The notes: a model not told the origin generated them from the letters alone. A stretch of 64,000 nucleotides of DNA from Chitinasiproducens palmae (GCF_900095735.1 NZ_FNLO01000006.1:265636-329635); one strand, 5' to 3'. Counted from the first letter of the stretch, positions 53,243 to 62,658 are shown. Translations and numbers: made by a program.

Positions 53243-54022
53243 ATGAGCGAACTGCTGATTGAAAACGACGCGGGCATCGTGACGCTTACGATGAACCGCC
53301 CGGAAGCGAAAAACGCGCTGAACCTGCCGATGCGCGCCGCGTTGCGCGACGCGGTGCAGGCGATTCGGCATGATCGGAGCGTGCGCGCGGTGGTCTTGAA
53401 GGGCGCTGGCAAAGACTTCAGCGCGGGTGGCGACGTGCGCGGCATGAACGTGGAGGACGCCGAGGCGGGGCGCAATCGTCTCGACGATCTGCACGGCTGG
53501 ATCGCGCAGCTCGTCGATCTCGACCGGCCGGTGATTGCAGCAGTCGACGGCGTCGCCTACGGCGCGGGCTTCAGCCTCGCGCTGGCCGCCGACTTCGTCA
53601 TTGCAACCGACCGTGCCCGCTTCTGCATGCCGTTCATGAAAGTCGGCCTGGTGCCGGACTGCGCGGCGTTCTACACGTTGCCACGGGTGGTCGGCCTCGC
53701 ACGGGCAAAGGAGCTGATCTTCACGGCGCAGGAGATCGACGCGCAGCGCGCGCAATCGCTGGGCATCGTATTGGACGTGGTGCCGGCCGAGCAACTGGCG
53801 GCGCGGACCGCCGCCGTCGCGGGTGCGCTCGCCGGCGCTTCGTCGGCGGCCTTCGGCCTGTCGAAGCGGGCGTTGAACCTGTCGCTCGGCAGCGACCTGC
53901 GCACCATGCTCGAGCTCGAAGCGGCGACCCAGGGCGTGGCGTTCTCCACGGCGTTCCATCGCGAGGCGGTGCAGCGCTTCCGCGACAAGGCAGCGCCTCT
54001 TTTCCAATGGCCCGCGGCATGA
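53243..54022 (+). CDS. Enoyl-CoA hydratase/isomerase family protein
   Basis: Crotonase-fold enzyme of 259 residues. The oxyanion hole is at KDFSAGGDVRGM and AYGAGFSLALAADF; at the catalytic position it has Asp (KVGLVPDCAAFYTLPR), a feature often seen in PaaG-type isomerases rather than classical hydratases with two Glu. It may isomerise or hydrate an enoyl-CoA intermediate. GAGAGAAAG precedes ATG 53243. The stop overlaps the hydratase 2 start (ATGA). Confidence 0.88.
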   Translation: MSELLIENDAGIVTLTMNRPEAKNALNLPMRAALRDAVQAIRHDRSVRAVVLKGAGKDFSAGGDVRGMNVEDAEAGRNRLDDLHGWIAQLVDLDRPVIAAVDGVAYGAGFSLALAADFVIATDRARFCMPFMKVGLVPDCAAFYTLPRVVGLARAKELIFTAQEIDAQRAQSLGIVLDVVPAEQLAARTAAVAGALAGASSAAFGLSKRALNLSLGSDLRTMLELEAATQGVAFSTAFHREAVQRFRDKAAPLFQWPAA

Positions 54023-54897
54023 CGATCGACTATCAAACACTGAAGAATTGGCCGTTCCCGCCGCTCGAACACCGCTATACGGCGCGCGACGCAGTGCTGT
54101 ACAGCCTGGGACTCGGCTACGGGACCGACCCGCTCGATCCACGCGACCTGCCCTTCGTCTACGACAGCGATGCGAAGGACCTGCGCGTGTCGCCGACTTT
54201 CGCGAACGTGCTCGGCTATCCGGGTTTCTGGGCCAAGCATCCGGGTACCGGCATCGATTGGGTCAAGCTGCTGCATGGCGAACAAACCTTGCGCCTGCAT
54301 CACCCCCTGCCGCGCGAGGCGACCGTGATCGGGCAATCGCGCGTGGCGAAGATCGTCGACAAGGGGCCCGGCAAGGGCGCGCTGGTCCTGATCGAGCGCA
54401 CCATCACCGACAAGGCAAGCGGGGTGTTGCTCGCGACCGTCGAGCAGTTGAACTTCTGTCGCGGCGATGGCGGTTACAGCGCGAGCGGCCAGCCGAGCGA
54501 CGAGCCGATTCCGACGCCGCCGCCGTTGCCCGAGCGGGCGCCGGATGACGTCTGCGATCTCGTCACCCGACCGGAAAGCGCACTGATCTACCGGCTCTCG
54601 GGCGACGACAATCCGATCCACGTCGATCCGGAAGCGGCGCGCAACGCCGGTTTCGAGCGCCCGATCCTGCACGGACTGGCGACCTACGGCGTGGCCGGGC
54701 GCGCGGTGGTCCGTGTGGCTTGCGACAACCGTCCGGAGCGGCTGGCAATGCTGTACACGCGCTTCAGCGCGCCGGTGTATCCCGGCGAAACGATCCGTAC
54801 CGAGATGTGGCGTGATGGCGGCACCGTCTGGTTCCGGTCGCGCGCACTGGAACGCGACGTGATGGTGCTGAACAACGGTCGCGCCGAATTGCGCTGA
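54019..54897 (+). CDS. (3R)-specific enoyl-CoA hydratase 2, MaoC family
   Basis: Double hot-dog hydratase of 292 residues. The second half holds a complete hydratase 2 motif, YRLSGDDNPIHVDP (191-204), with the catalytic Asp196 and His201 five residues apart, as in MFE-2 hydratase 2. The first half is a degenerate hot-dog, typical of the family. It makes (3R)-hydroxyacyl-CoA, which the MFE-2-type dehydrogenase of this operon oxidises. ATG 54019 overlaps the previous stop. Its 292 residues match the length of MFE-2 hydratase domains. Confidence 0.9.
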   Translation: MTIDYQTLKNWPFPPLEHRYTARDAVLYSLGLGYGTDPLDPRDLPFVYDSDAKDLRVSPTFANVLGYPGFWAKHPGTGIDWVKLLHGEQTLRLHHPLPREATVIGQSRVAKIVDKGPGKGALVLIERTITDKASGVLLATVEQLNFCRGDGGYSASGQPSDEPIPTPPPLPERAPDDVCDLVTRPESALIYRLSGDDNPIHVDPEAARNAGFERPILHGLATYGVAGRAVVRVACDNRPERLAMLYTRFSAPVYPGETIRTEMWRDGGTVWFRSRALERDVMVLNNGRAELR

Positions 54898-54916
54898 CCC
54901 TCACCAGGAGCCCGAT

Positions 54917-55702
54917 ATGGCGCGTCAACCTCGCCCGCTGGTCCGCTCGGACATCGCGTACAGCACGCCCACGCACGTCACGGTGCGCGGCAAGGACCTG
55001 GTGCGCGACGTCCTGGGTCAGATGAATCTGGGCGACTTCGCATTCCTGCAGCTCACCGGCCGGACCGCCTCGCCACGGCAAGCAGCGGTATTCAACGCGC
55101 TGTTGATCACCCTGGTGGAGCACGGCATGACGCCGAGCGCGATCGCCGCGCGCATGACGTACGCCGGCGCGCCGGAGTCCTTGCAGGCGGCTGTCGCGGC
55201 AGGGCTGTGCGGACTCGGATCGGTATTCGTCGGCAGCATGGAGGGCGCCGCGAGGATGTTGCACGAAGCGCTGTTAGGCCAGCCCGACGAGGTAGACCTC
55301 GAGCGCGTGGCCCATGACACGGTCGCCGCGCTGCGCGAGCGCGGCGCGGCGATCGCCGGCCTCGGCCATCCGCTGCACAAGCCGGTCGATCCGCGCGCGC
55401 AACGGTTGTTCGAGATCGCTGCGGAAAACGGCATGTCCGGCCGCTACGTCGCGTTGATGCAGGGCATTGCGCGCGAAGCGGAGCGGGCCACCGGCAAGGC
55501 CCTGCCGATCAACGCGACCGGTGCGATCGGCGCGATCTGTTGCGAATTCGGTTTTCCGTGGCACATGGTCCGCGGCTTCGGCGTAATGGCCCGCGCCATC
55601 GGCCTGGTCGGCCACCTGATGGAGGAGGCCGAACGTCCGATGGCGGTCGAAATCTGGCAGCGCGTGGAAGACGAAGCGTCGCGGCATCTGCGCGAGGCAT
55701 GA
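54917..55702 (+). CDS. Citryl-CoA lyase-like protein, catalytic Asp replaced
   Basis: Protein of 261 residues, a shortened citrate-synthase fold like citryl-CoA lyases and the C-terminus of ATP-citrate lyase. The two His are kept (His69 in LVEHGMTPS, His151 in GLGHPLHK), but where ATP-citrate lyase has Asp in NVDGAIG, this has Thr201 (INATGAIG). Reaction is therefore uncertain: a lyase with altered chemistry, or another CoA-ester C-C bond enzyme. It is the last enzyme gene before the importer genes; a 215-bp gap follows. Confidence 0.8.
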   Translation: MARQPRPLVRSDIAYSTPTHVTVRGKDLVRDVLGQMNLGDFAFLQLTGRTASPRQAAVFNALLITLVEHGMTPSAIAARMTYAGAPESLQAAVAAGLCGLGSVFVGSMEGAARMLHEALLGQPDEVDLERVAHDTVAALRERGAAIAGLGHPLHKPVDPRAQRLFEIAAENGMSGRYVALMQGIAREAERATGKALPINATGAIGAICCEFGFPWHMVRGFGVMARAIGLVGHLMEEAERPMAVEIWQRVEDEASRHLREA

Positions 55703-55866
55703 GCGCAGGCGTTGGCGTCGGCGTTCCGCGTGGCAGGGTAGCGGAGGCGGCGAGGGAAGGAGGGCAGCAGCAAGGCAGCACGACGTGAAGGCAGGGCTGT
55801 GGACGGGCGGCATGGCGTGCAGTGGAGCAGGGGCACTGCCGACCGGATCGAAAAACGACACCAAGA

Positions 55867-55889
55867 ATCGCACGCGATGATCGTGCGAT
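55867..55889. promoter_or_regulatory. Perfect 8-bp stem-loop in the livK leader
   Basis: ATCGCACG (55867-55874) and CGTGCGAT (55882-55889) around a 7-base loop, 28 bases before the livK ATG. It could be an operator, an RNA hairpin affecting expression, or a weak terminator of the upstream genes. No T-run follows. Confidence 0.45.
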
Positions 55890-55917
55890 CGACATGATCA
55901 GCAGGAGACACGACACC

Positions 55918-57123
55918 ATGCGACCCATCCGGCAAGCGTCCCTCGCGGCACGGCTTGCAAACATCCCAACCGGCTTGCGAGCCGCATCCAGCGCGGCGAG
56001 ACGGCGCGCGCTGGCCTGCGCCGTTGCGGCTGGCCTGACGCTGGCAACCGGCGCGGCGCATGCCGACGACGGCACGCTGACGATCGGCGCGCTGCTGCCG
56101 ATGAGCGGCCCGAACGCGGAATACGGTCAGACTTTCGGATCCGGGGCGGACCTGTCGATCGCGCACGTCAACGACGATCACATCCTGTCGAAGAAGCTCG
56201 TGCTGCGGTACGAGGACAGCCAGGCGCTGCCGATGCAAGGCGTGCTGGGGATGAACAAGCTCGTCAATGTGTACGAGACACCGCTGGTGCTGACCGGCTT
56301 CACCGGCGTGTCCAAGGCGGTCGCGCCGATCGCCCGGCGCAGTCGCACCGTGGCGGTCAACGGCGGCGGCGTCGGTCCGGACCTCGCGCAGCTGGGGCCG
56401 TATTTCTGGAACGTGATTCCGCTCGCGAACGCGGAAGTGCGGGCGATCATTCCGTACCTGATCAACGAACGCAAGCTCAAGCGCTTCGTCCTGATCTACG
56501 TCGACGATCCGCTCGGGCAGTCGATCAACCAGGAACTGGCGCAGGACCTGCCGCCCGCTGGCGGCACGCTTGCCGCGTCGTTCGCCGTCCCGGCCGGTTC
56601 GCAACAGTTCGGCGGCGTGGTGGCGCGGGTGCGCGATGCGCGCCCCGACCTCATCTTCATCGCGTCCTATGGCGCGCAGCAATCCCAGATCGTCAAGCAA
56701 TTGCGCGACAACGGCGTGATGCAGCAGATTGCCAGCTATTCGGCGTTCAGCATCCCGGCGATCAACGCGCTGCCTGAGGCCAAGGGCGCCCTCTACACCA
56801 CGCAGCGCTTCGACTGGGACGCGCCGGACCGACTCACACAGCGCTTCGTTGCCGACTACAAGCAGCGGTACGGACGCAAGCCCACCGCGTACGCGGCGAA
56901 CTATTACAACGCGGTACGCCTGTTCGCGATCCTCGCGGCTTCGCTCGAACACGACGGCAAACCGGTGACCGGGCAAAACCTGCTCGCGGCACGGCAACGC
57001 CTGCAACACTTCGATCTCGTCGGCGGCAGCGTTTCGTTCGACGCCAACGGTACGGTGCGCGCGCCGATTCAAGTCAACCAGATCGACGGCGCCGGCGGCA
57101 CTGTCGTCTCCACCATCCGCTGA
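55918..57123 (+). CDS. Branched-chain amino-acid-type ABC substrate-binding protein (LivK-like)
   Basis: Periplasmic receptor of 401 residues, family Peripla_BP_6. A signal peptide (LACAVAAGLTLATGAAHA) ends near residue 48; the mature domain has LTIGALLPMSGPNAEYGQ, RYEDSQALP and PTAYAANYYNAVRL. GGAG at 55904-55907 supports the ATG at 55918. Such receptors also bind aromatic and other carboxylic acids; in this operon it likely presents the acid that the beta-oxidation enzymes use. Permease genes follow 10 bases downstream. Confidence 0.9.
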   Translation: MRPIRQASLAARLANIPTGLRAASSAARRRALACAVAAGLTLATGAAHADDGTLTIGALLPMSGPNAEYGQTFGSGADLSIAHVNDDHILSKKLVLRYEDSQALPMQGVLGMNKLVNVYETPLVLTGFTGVSKAVAPIARRSRTVAVNGGGVGPDLAQLGPYFWNVIPLANAEVRAIIPYLINERKLKRFVLIYVDDPLGQSINQELAQDLPPAGGTLAASFAVPAGSQQFGGVVARVRDARPDLIFIASYGAQQSQIVKQLRDNGVMQQIASYSAFSIPAINALPEAKGALYTTQRFDWDAPDRLTQRFVADYKQRYGRKPTAYAANYYNAVRLFAILAASLEHDGKPVTGQNLLAARQRLQHFDLVGGSVSFDANGTVRAPIQVNQIDGAGGTVVSTIR

Positions 57124-57133
57124 CGGGGGCACC

Positions 57134-58006
57134 ATGCTGTTCGTCCAATTGCTGCTCAATGGCGTCGCGCTCGGCGCCCTGTATGCGCTCACCGCTGGCG
57201 GCTTCTCGCTGATCTTCGGCGCGACGCGGATCTTCCACTTCGCACACGGCGCCGCCTTCATGATCGCCGGCTATGGCTTCTATGAGCTGTACGACCGACT
57301 GCACTGGCCGTGGTACGCCGCGGCGCTGCTCGCCGCGCTGGTCACGGTCGTCTTCGGCGTGTTGCTCGATCGCCTGGTCTACACGCCGATCAAGCGGCAC
57401 GAGAACTCGTTCTTCACGTTGTTCGCCGGTGCCTTCGGGGTCGGCATCATCGTGCAGAACCTGATCGCGTTCTTCTTCGGACGCGGCTTCGTCGCGATTT
57501 CGACGCCGCTGTCGAAGGGCGTGAAACTGTTGGAAGGGGTATACGTCGCCCCGCTCGCGGGCTTGTCCGTCGTCGTCGCGCTGCTGGCTTTCGGTGGCCT
57601 GAGCCTGTTTCTGTCACGCAGCCGCACCGGCATTGCGTTGCGCGCGCTTGCCGACAGCCCGGAACTGGTGCGCGCTTACGGCATGTCGCCGCAACGCCTG
57701 TCGCAAGTCGCGTTCGCATTGGGTTCGCTGATGGTCGTGCCCGCCGCGATCCTGAGCGGCGCAAGTGCCGGTCTCAATCCGGCTGTGGGCAGCCACGTCA
57801 TGCTGATCAGCCTGGCCGCCACCATCGTTGGCGGTGTCGGCAGCCTGCGCGGCGCGGCCTGCGCCGGGCTGCTGCTCGGGCTGGCCGAGAGCCTGGCGCT
57901 CCTCTGGTTCAGTCCGCAGTGGAGCGAGGCCGTGGTGTTCGTCGTGCTGTTCCTGTTCATCCTGTTTCGTCCTTCCGGCTTTTTCGGCCGTGTCTGGGTC
58001 CACTGA
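57134..58006 (+). CDS. livH: ABC transporter permease, LivH-like
   Basis: Inner-membrane permease of 290 residues with about eight membrane segments. LivH motifs: LNGVALGALYALTAGGFSLIFG, the KRHENSFFT and RTGIALRALADSPELVRAYG regions, and NPAVGSHVMLISLAATIVGGVGSLRGA. The gene follows livK by 10 bases and livM by 12 bases. Confidence 0.94.
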   Translation: MLFVQLLLNGVALGALYALTAGGFSLIFGATRIFHFAHGAAFMIAGYGFYELYDRLHWPWYAAALLAALVTVVFGVLLDRLVYTPIKRHENSFFTLFAGAFGVGIIVQNLIAFFFGRGFVAISTPLSKGVKLLEGVYVAPLAGLSVVVALLAFGGLSLFLSRSRTGIALRALADSPELVRAYGMSPQRLSQVAFALGSLMVVPAAILSGASAGLNPAVGSHVMLISLAATIVGGVGSLRGAACAGLLLGLAESLALLWFSPQWSEAVVFVVLFLFILFRPSGFFGRVWVH

Positions 58007-58018
58007 GCGAGGTCCACC

Positions 58019-58918
58019 ATGCTTGCCTATCTACAGAACCTGGCCGTGCTGATCTGCGTGAACGCCATCCTTGCGATGACGCTCAACTTCCTGATGGGCT
58101 ACGCCGGCATCTTTTCGCTGGCGCATGCCACCTTCTTTGGCGTCGGCGCGTACACGGTCGCGTTCGTCGCCATGCATGTCAGCCCATCGCTTTTCGTCTG
58201 CACCTTTGCCGCAATGGCCCTGGCCGCAGCACTGTCACTCGCCCTTGCGCTGCCGGCGCTACGGGTGCGCGGCGAGTATTTCGTCGCGGCCTCGCTCGGG
58301 CTGCAAATGTTGGCGGTTACCGTATTTTCCGAGTGGCGGAGCGTCACCGGGGGACTGGGCGGGATCACCAACATACCGCCGGTCGAGTTTTTCGGCGTGC
58401 CGATCGAGTCGGCGAACGGTTTCTTCGCGCTGGCGCTCGGTTTTCTGGTGGCGGTCGCGCTGGTCATCGCGCTGTTGGTCCGCTCGTCCACCGGGCGCAA
58501 CCTGCAGGCCATCCGCGACAGCGAGTCCGCTGCGCTGGCGCTCGGCAAGAACGTCGCGGCGATCAAGACGCTGTCGGTGGTCGTGTCGGCGGCGCTCGCC
58601 GCGACGGCGGGCGTGGTGTACACCTTCTATCTCAGCTTCATCAACGTCGAGGGCTTCACGCTCGACCTGTCGGTGTTGTTGATGGCGATGGTGATCATCG
58701 GTGGCACCGGCTCGCTGGTGGGGCCCATCGTCGGCGCCGCGTTGCTGATGCTGTTGCCGGCCGGCTTGAGCTTCATCCCCGGCCTGCCGCAGGCCGAAGT
58801 TGGACTGATCCAGCAGATCGTCTACGGCTTGGTGATGGTCCTGCTGATGATCTACCGGCCGGGCGGCATCGCCGGCCAACGCAAGCGCCGCGTCGCGACC
58901 ACGGAGACCGCGCAATGA
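58019..58918 (+). CDS. livM: ABC transporter permease, LivM-like
   Basis: Second permease, 299 residues, about eight or nine membrane segments. Typical features: MTLNFLMGYAGIFSLAHATFFGVGAY, GRNLQAIRDSESAALALGKN and VIIGGTGSLVGPIVGAALL. Its stop overlaps the LivG start (ATGA). Confidence 0.94.
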   Translation: MLAYLQNLAVLICVNAILAMTLNFLMGYAGIFSLAHATFFGVGAYTVAFVAMHVSPSLFVCTFAAMALAAALSLALALPALRVRGEYFVAASLGLQMLAVTVFSEWRSVTGGLGGITNIPPVEFFGVPIESANGFFALALGFLVAVALVIALLVRSSTGRNLQAIRDSESAALALGKNVAAIKTLSVVVSAALAATAGVVYTFYLSFINVEGFTLDLSVLLMAMVIIGGTGSLVGPIVGAALLMLLPAGLSFIPGLPQAEVGLIQQIVYGLVMVLLMIYRPGGIAGQRKRRVATTETAQ

Positions 58919-59748
58919 CCGCCTTTCCCGCATCCGCACCGGCCGCCGCAGCGACCCCGCAGGCCGGACCCGCCGCCGACGGCGACGCCGCGCCGCAAGC
59001 GGCCCGCGCGCCATTGCTCGCAGTGCGCCAGCTGGGCAAACGCTTCGGCGGACTGCAGGCGGTTTCCGACGTGACACTCGAACTGCATGCCGGCATCGTC
59101 ACGACGCTGATCGGACCGAACGGCGCCGGCAAGACCACGCTGTTCAATCTGATCACCGGGCACCTGACACCCACGTCGGGCGATGTCCTGTACGAAGGAA
59201 AGTCGATCGCCGGCCAATCGCCATGGCGGATCGCGCGCAGCGGCGTCGGACGCACGTTTCAGGATCTGCGGCTGTTCTCCCGCATGAGTGTCGAGGAAAA
59301 CGTGCTGACGGCGATGGAGCACAGTGCGTGGCTCTGGCAGCCCGGCGGCCGGGCGGCGCGGCGGACCCGCGCGGAGCGCGTCGCGCAGATCCTTGAGATG
59401 ACGCACCTGAGCGCGCTGGCGGATGCGCGCGCGATCGACCTGGCATACGCGGAACGCAAGTTCCTCAGCATTGCGCGACTGATCGCCAGCGACGCGCGTA
59501 TCTGGTTGCTCGACGAGCCGGCCTCGGGGCTGGACCCGCGTTCCTACGACCGATTCGTCGGGCTGCTTCGCTCGCAGGTCGCGCAGGGTGTCACGGTCTG
59601 CATCATCGAGCACAACCTCGACGTCGTCTCGAACGTTTCCGACCGCGTCGCTTTTCTCGATCAAGGCCGCCTGCTTGCCGAAGGCACGCCTCGCGAGGTG
59701 CTGGACGATCCGCGCCTCGCATCGATCTATTTCGGAGAAACCGCATGA
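58915..59748 (+). CDS. livG: ABC transporter ATP-binding protein, LivG-like
   Basis: ATPase of 277 residues. Walker A GPNGAGKTT, Q-loop FQDLRLFSRMS, Walker B IWLLDEPASGLDPR, switch His in IEHNLDVVSN. The signature is unusual: DLAYAERKFLSIARL in place of LSGG, as is common for LivG-type ATPases. An N-terminal 37-residue Ala-rich stretch precedes the core. The ATG at 58915 overlaps the LivM stop; a longer open frame upstream belongs to another frame of livM. Confidence 0.9.
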   Translation: MTAFPASAPAAAATPQAGPAADGDAAPQAARAPLLAVRQLGKRFGGLQAVSDVTLELHAGIVTTLIGPNGAGKTTLFNLITGHLTPTSGDVLYEGKSIAGQSPWRIARSGVGRTFQDLRLFSRMSVEENVLTAMEHSAWLWQPGGRAARRTRAERVAQILEMTHLSALADARAIDLAYAERKFLSIARLIASDARIWLLDEPASGLDPRSYDRFVGLLRSQVAQGVTVCIIEHNLDVVSNVSDRVAFLDQGRLLAEGTPREVLDDPRLASIYFGETA

Positions 59749-60458
59749 GCGAACCCATCCTGCAGGCGCGTTCGCTGAAAGCCGGCTACGGCGGTCGCGC
59801 GGTCCTCAACGGCATCGACGTGAGCTTGCGCGAGAACGAGGTGCTGTGCCTGCTCGGGCACAACGGCGCGGGCAAATCCACGCTGATCAAATCGCTGTTC
59901 GGTCTGATGGCGCCGAGCGCGGGCGAAGTATGGGTGGATGGGCGCAAGCGCACGCAAGCCAGCGTGCGGGCCGCCACCGATGCCGGCATCGCGCTGGTCC
60001 CTGAGGGGCGCGGCGTGTTTCCCAGCCTGACGGTCGCCGAAGTGCTGAAGCTGGGGCTGTGGTCGGCCAAGGTGCCGGCCGCGGAACATGCCGCGCGGCT
60101 GGACTGGGTGACGACCGTGCTGCCAGCGATCAAGAAGTTCTATGCGCAGCGCAGCGGCTCGCTGTCCGGTGGCCAGCAGCAGATGGTGTCGATCGGCCGT
60201 GCGCTGCTGTCGCGTCCCCGCTGCCTGTTGATGGACGAGCCGTCGATCGGGCTGGCGCCGAAGCTCTTCCAGGATCTGCTTGGACCGATCCGCCAGCTGC
60301 AACAGGACACGCGCATGGCGATCCTGCTTGTCGAGCAGAACGTGCGGGAGGCACTCAAGGTCAGCGACCGGGTCGTGGTGATGAAGTCCGGGATGTTGAT
60401 TCGAGAGGCGTTGCCGGCCGATCTCGATACCAATGCAAAATTGATGGAGCTCTACTGA
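59745..60458 (+). CDS. livF: ABC transporter ATP-binding protein, LivF-like
   Basis: ATPase of 237 residues with GHNGAGKST, the LSGGQQQMVSIGRALLSRP signature, LLMDEPSIGLAP and LVEQNVREAL. It forms the second half of the ATPase pair with LivG. The start overlaps the LivG stop by 4 bases, and its stop shares one base (TGATG) with the second acyl-CoA synthetase, tying import to CoA activation. Confidence 0.94.
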   Translation: MSEPILQARSLKAGYGGRAVLNGIDVSLRENEVLCLLGHNGAGKSTLIKSLFGLMAPSAGEVWVDGRKRTQASVRAATDAGIALVPEGRGVFPSLTVAEVLKLGLWSAKVPAAEHAARLDWVTTVLPAIKKFYAQRSGSLSGGQQQMVSIGRALLSRPRCLLMDEPSIGLAPKLFQDLLGPIRQLQQDTRMAILLVEQNVREALKVSDRVVVMKSGMLIREALPADLDTNAKLMELY

Positions 60459-62170
60459 TGACGGCGCTGCTCACGCTGAATGGTCTCCTCGACGCGCATC
60501 TTGATGCACATCCGACACGCACGGCACTGATCGACGGTGAACGACCGGTCAGCTACGCGGAATTCGACGAGCTTGCCGAACAGGCGTCGGGCTGGTTGGT
60601 TTCCCAGGGCATCCAAGCCGGGGATCGCGTGGCGATCTGGCTGGTCAACCGGATCGAGTGGCTGGCCCTGTTGTTCGGCGCCGCGCGGCTTGGCGCCACC
60701 GTGGTGGCGGTCAATACGCGCTATCGCTCGCTGGAGGTAGGTCACATCCTGTCGAAGTCGCGGGCAAGGATGTTGATCTTGCAGCCGCGCTTCAGGAAGA
60801 TCGAGTTCCTGTCGGAACTGCAGAACGTGCCGGAGGCGAGCCTCGCCGCACTGGAACGCGTGGCCGTCATCGACGCCGGGTACGACGCATTCGGCAAGAC
60901 AGCGGCCAACACAGCCGGCAATACAGACCGCAATGCTGGCGTCGCGAGCGAAGTGGCGGCCGCGGGCTCCGGCGCCGCCGATCGGATACCGGCCACCGTG
61001 CACGGCAAGCCGGTGGTCTCGCTCGATCTGACGCGGTTCGCCACGGACCGTGGCGCGCGCGCGCCGGTTTCCCCGGACGCGCCGCTGATTCTCTTCACGA
61101 CTTCGGGCACGACCAAGGCGCCGAAGCTGGTCGTGCATCCGCAGCACACTGTGGCGGGGCATAGCCGTCGGGCGGCGCGTGCCTATGGCTTCGATCAGCC
61201 GGACGCGGTGATGCTGGCCGCCTTGCCGTTCTGCGGCGTGTTCGGCCTCAACGGTGCATTGGCCGCGTTCGCCGGCGCTGCGCCGGTCGTGCTGCTCGAC
61301 ACGTTCGACGGTCCCGAGGCGGCTCGCCTGATGCAACGGCATCGGGTCACGCACACCTTCGGCAGCGACGAGATGTATCGGCGCCTGGCCGAAGCCGCGC
61401 CAGGCGACGCCCCGTTTCCATCGGCGCGGGTGCTCGGCTTCGCGGCCTTCCAGCCTGGTGTATCGGATCTTGCCAGCCGCCTGGCGAGTCGCGGCATGCA
61501 CTTGACCGGGCTGTACGGCTCGAGCGAGGTCCAGGCGCTGTTCTCGTTGCAGCGGCTCGATGCGCCGCTCGATGCGCGTATCGAAGGGGGCGGTTATCCG
61601 GCGGCGGCCGCGGCCCGGGTGCGAATCCGGGATATCGAGACCGGCGCATTGCTCGGTCCGGGACAGAGCGGTGAGATCGAGATCGCCGCACCGGGCAACT
61701 TCGTAGGCTACTTCGACGATCCGGAGGCAAGCGCCGAGGCGCTCAGCGACGACGGCTTTTTCCGCACGGGCGACATCGGCCGGCTGCGCGAGGATGGCAG
61801 TTTCGTGTACGAGACGCGCAAGGGCGACGCGATCCGGCTGGCGGGCTTCCTGGTGAGTCCCGTCGAAATCGAGGACCGCATCAAGGCGCTGGAAGGGGTC
61901 GCGGATGCGCAGGTGGTCAGCGTCGAACTGGATGGCCAACCTCGACCCGTGGCCTTCGTGATTCCGGCACCGGGCGCCGCCATCGATGCGGCCCGCCTGA
62001 CCGAAGCGCTACGCCCGACGATGGCGGCGTTCAAGGTGCCGGTCCGCGTCTGGACGGTCGACGCGTTCCCGGTGACGGAGAGTTCCAACGGCGTGAAGAT
62101 TCAGCGCACCCGCCTGCGCGCGATGGCGCTCGAACGGCTTGCCGCCGAACAAGCCGTCGCCACCCACTGA
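60458..62170 (+). CDS. AMP-dependent acyl-CoA synthetase (second copy)
   Basis: Adenylate-forming acid:CoA ligase of 570 residues. Motifs: LFTTSGTTKAPKLV, GLYGSSEVQ, RTGDIGRLREDGSF and the C-terminal Lys in ESSNGVKIQRT. An insert of roughly 40 residues (about 140-180) is Ala/Asn/Gly-rich and poorly conserved. It differs substantially from the first copy (46986-48539), so the two may act on different acids or on different steps. Coupled to livF by TGATG. Confidence 0.9.
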   Translation: MTALLTLNGLLDAHLDAHPTRTALIDGERPVSYAEFDELAEQASGWLVSQGIQAGDRVAIWLVNRIEWLALLFGAARLGATVVAVNTRYRSLEVGHILSKSRARMLILQPRFRKIEFLSELQNVPEASLAALERVAVIDAGYDAFGKTAANTAGNTDRNAGVASEVAAAGSGAADRIPATVHGKPVVSLDLTRFATDRGARAPVSPDAPLILFTTSGTTKAPKLVVHPQHTVAGHSRRAARAYGFDQPDAVMLAALPFCGVFGLNGALAAFAGAAPVVLLDTFDGPEAARLMQRHRVTHTFGSDEMYRRLAEAAPGDAPFPSARVLGFAAFQPGVSDLASRLASRGMHLTGLYGSSEVQALFSLQRLDAPLDARIEGGGYPAAAAARVRIRDIETGALLGPGQSGEIEIAAPGNFVGYFDDPEASAEALSDDGFFRTGDIGRLREDGSFVYETRKGDAIRLAGFLVSPVEIEDRIKALEGVADAQVVSVELDGQPRPVAFVIPAPGAAIDAARLTEALRPTMAAFKVPVRVWTVDAFPVTESSNGVKIQRTRLRAMALERLAAEQAVATH

Positions 62171-62202
62171 CAGCAAACGAGACTGCCTGCAGGACACGAA
62201 CC

Positions 62203-62658
62203 ATGACGACATCTCTGTATTTCGAGGATTTTTCGGTAGGGCAATCGTTCGAGAGCGGTGGCCGCACCATCACCGAGGCGGATCTGACCTTCTTCTCGAT
62301 GCTCTCGGGAGACTGGAACCCGATCCATGCCGATGCCGAATTCGCGCGCGCCACGCGCTACCAGCAGCGGGTCGTGCACGGCACGCTCGGCATCGCGGTC
62401 GCCACCGGCATGCTGCATCAGCTCGGTATCTTCCATGACAGCGCGGTCGCGATGATGTCGCTGAACGAATGGAAGTTCGTCGCGCCGCTGTTTGTGGGTG
62501 ACACGATTCGCCTGCGCCTGGAAATCACCGCGCTGGACGCCGGCAGCAGTCAACGCGTCGGCAAGCTGGGTCGCCGTTTCGTCCTGCTGAATCAGAACGA
62601 CGTGATCGTGCAGGACGGACACAGCGATCTGCTGATCCGCAAGCGGGGTGCGGCGTGA
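62203..62658 (+). CDS. MaoC-like single hot-dog dehydratase
   Basis: Hydratase of 151 residues with a MaoC/(R)-hydratase core (FSMLSGDWNPIHADAEFARA): the Asp and His expected for catalysis are present. It is a single hot-dog, unlike the double-fold hydratase 2 at 54019, so it probably dimerises. A second enoyl-CoA hydration step, for example after chain shortening or with a branched substrate, is inferred. Its stop overlaps the nitronate monooxygenase start (TGATG). Confidence 0.88.
   Translation: MTTSLYFEDFSVGQSFESGGRTITEADLTFFSMLSGDWNPIHADAEFARATRYQQRVVHGTLGIAVATGMLHQLGIFHDSAVAMMSLNEWKFVAPLFVGDTIRLRLEITALDAGSSQRVGKLGRRFVLLNQNDVIVQDGHSDLLIRKRGAA

Noticed and set aside
57310..59748. An 812-residue open frame covering livH, livM and livG
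   Set aside because: The first part is Arg-rich shadow sequence. The real LivG start is ATG 58915 overlapping the LivM stop.
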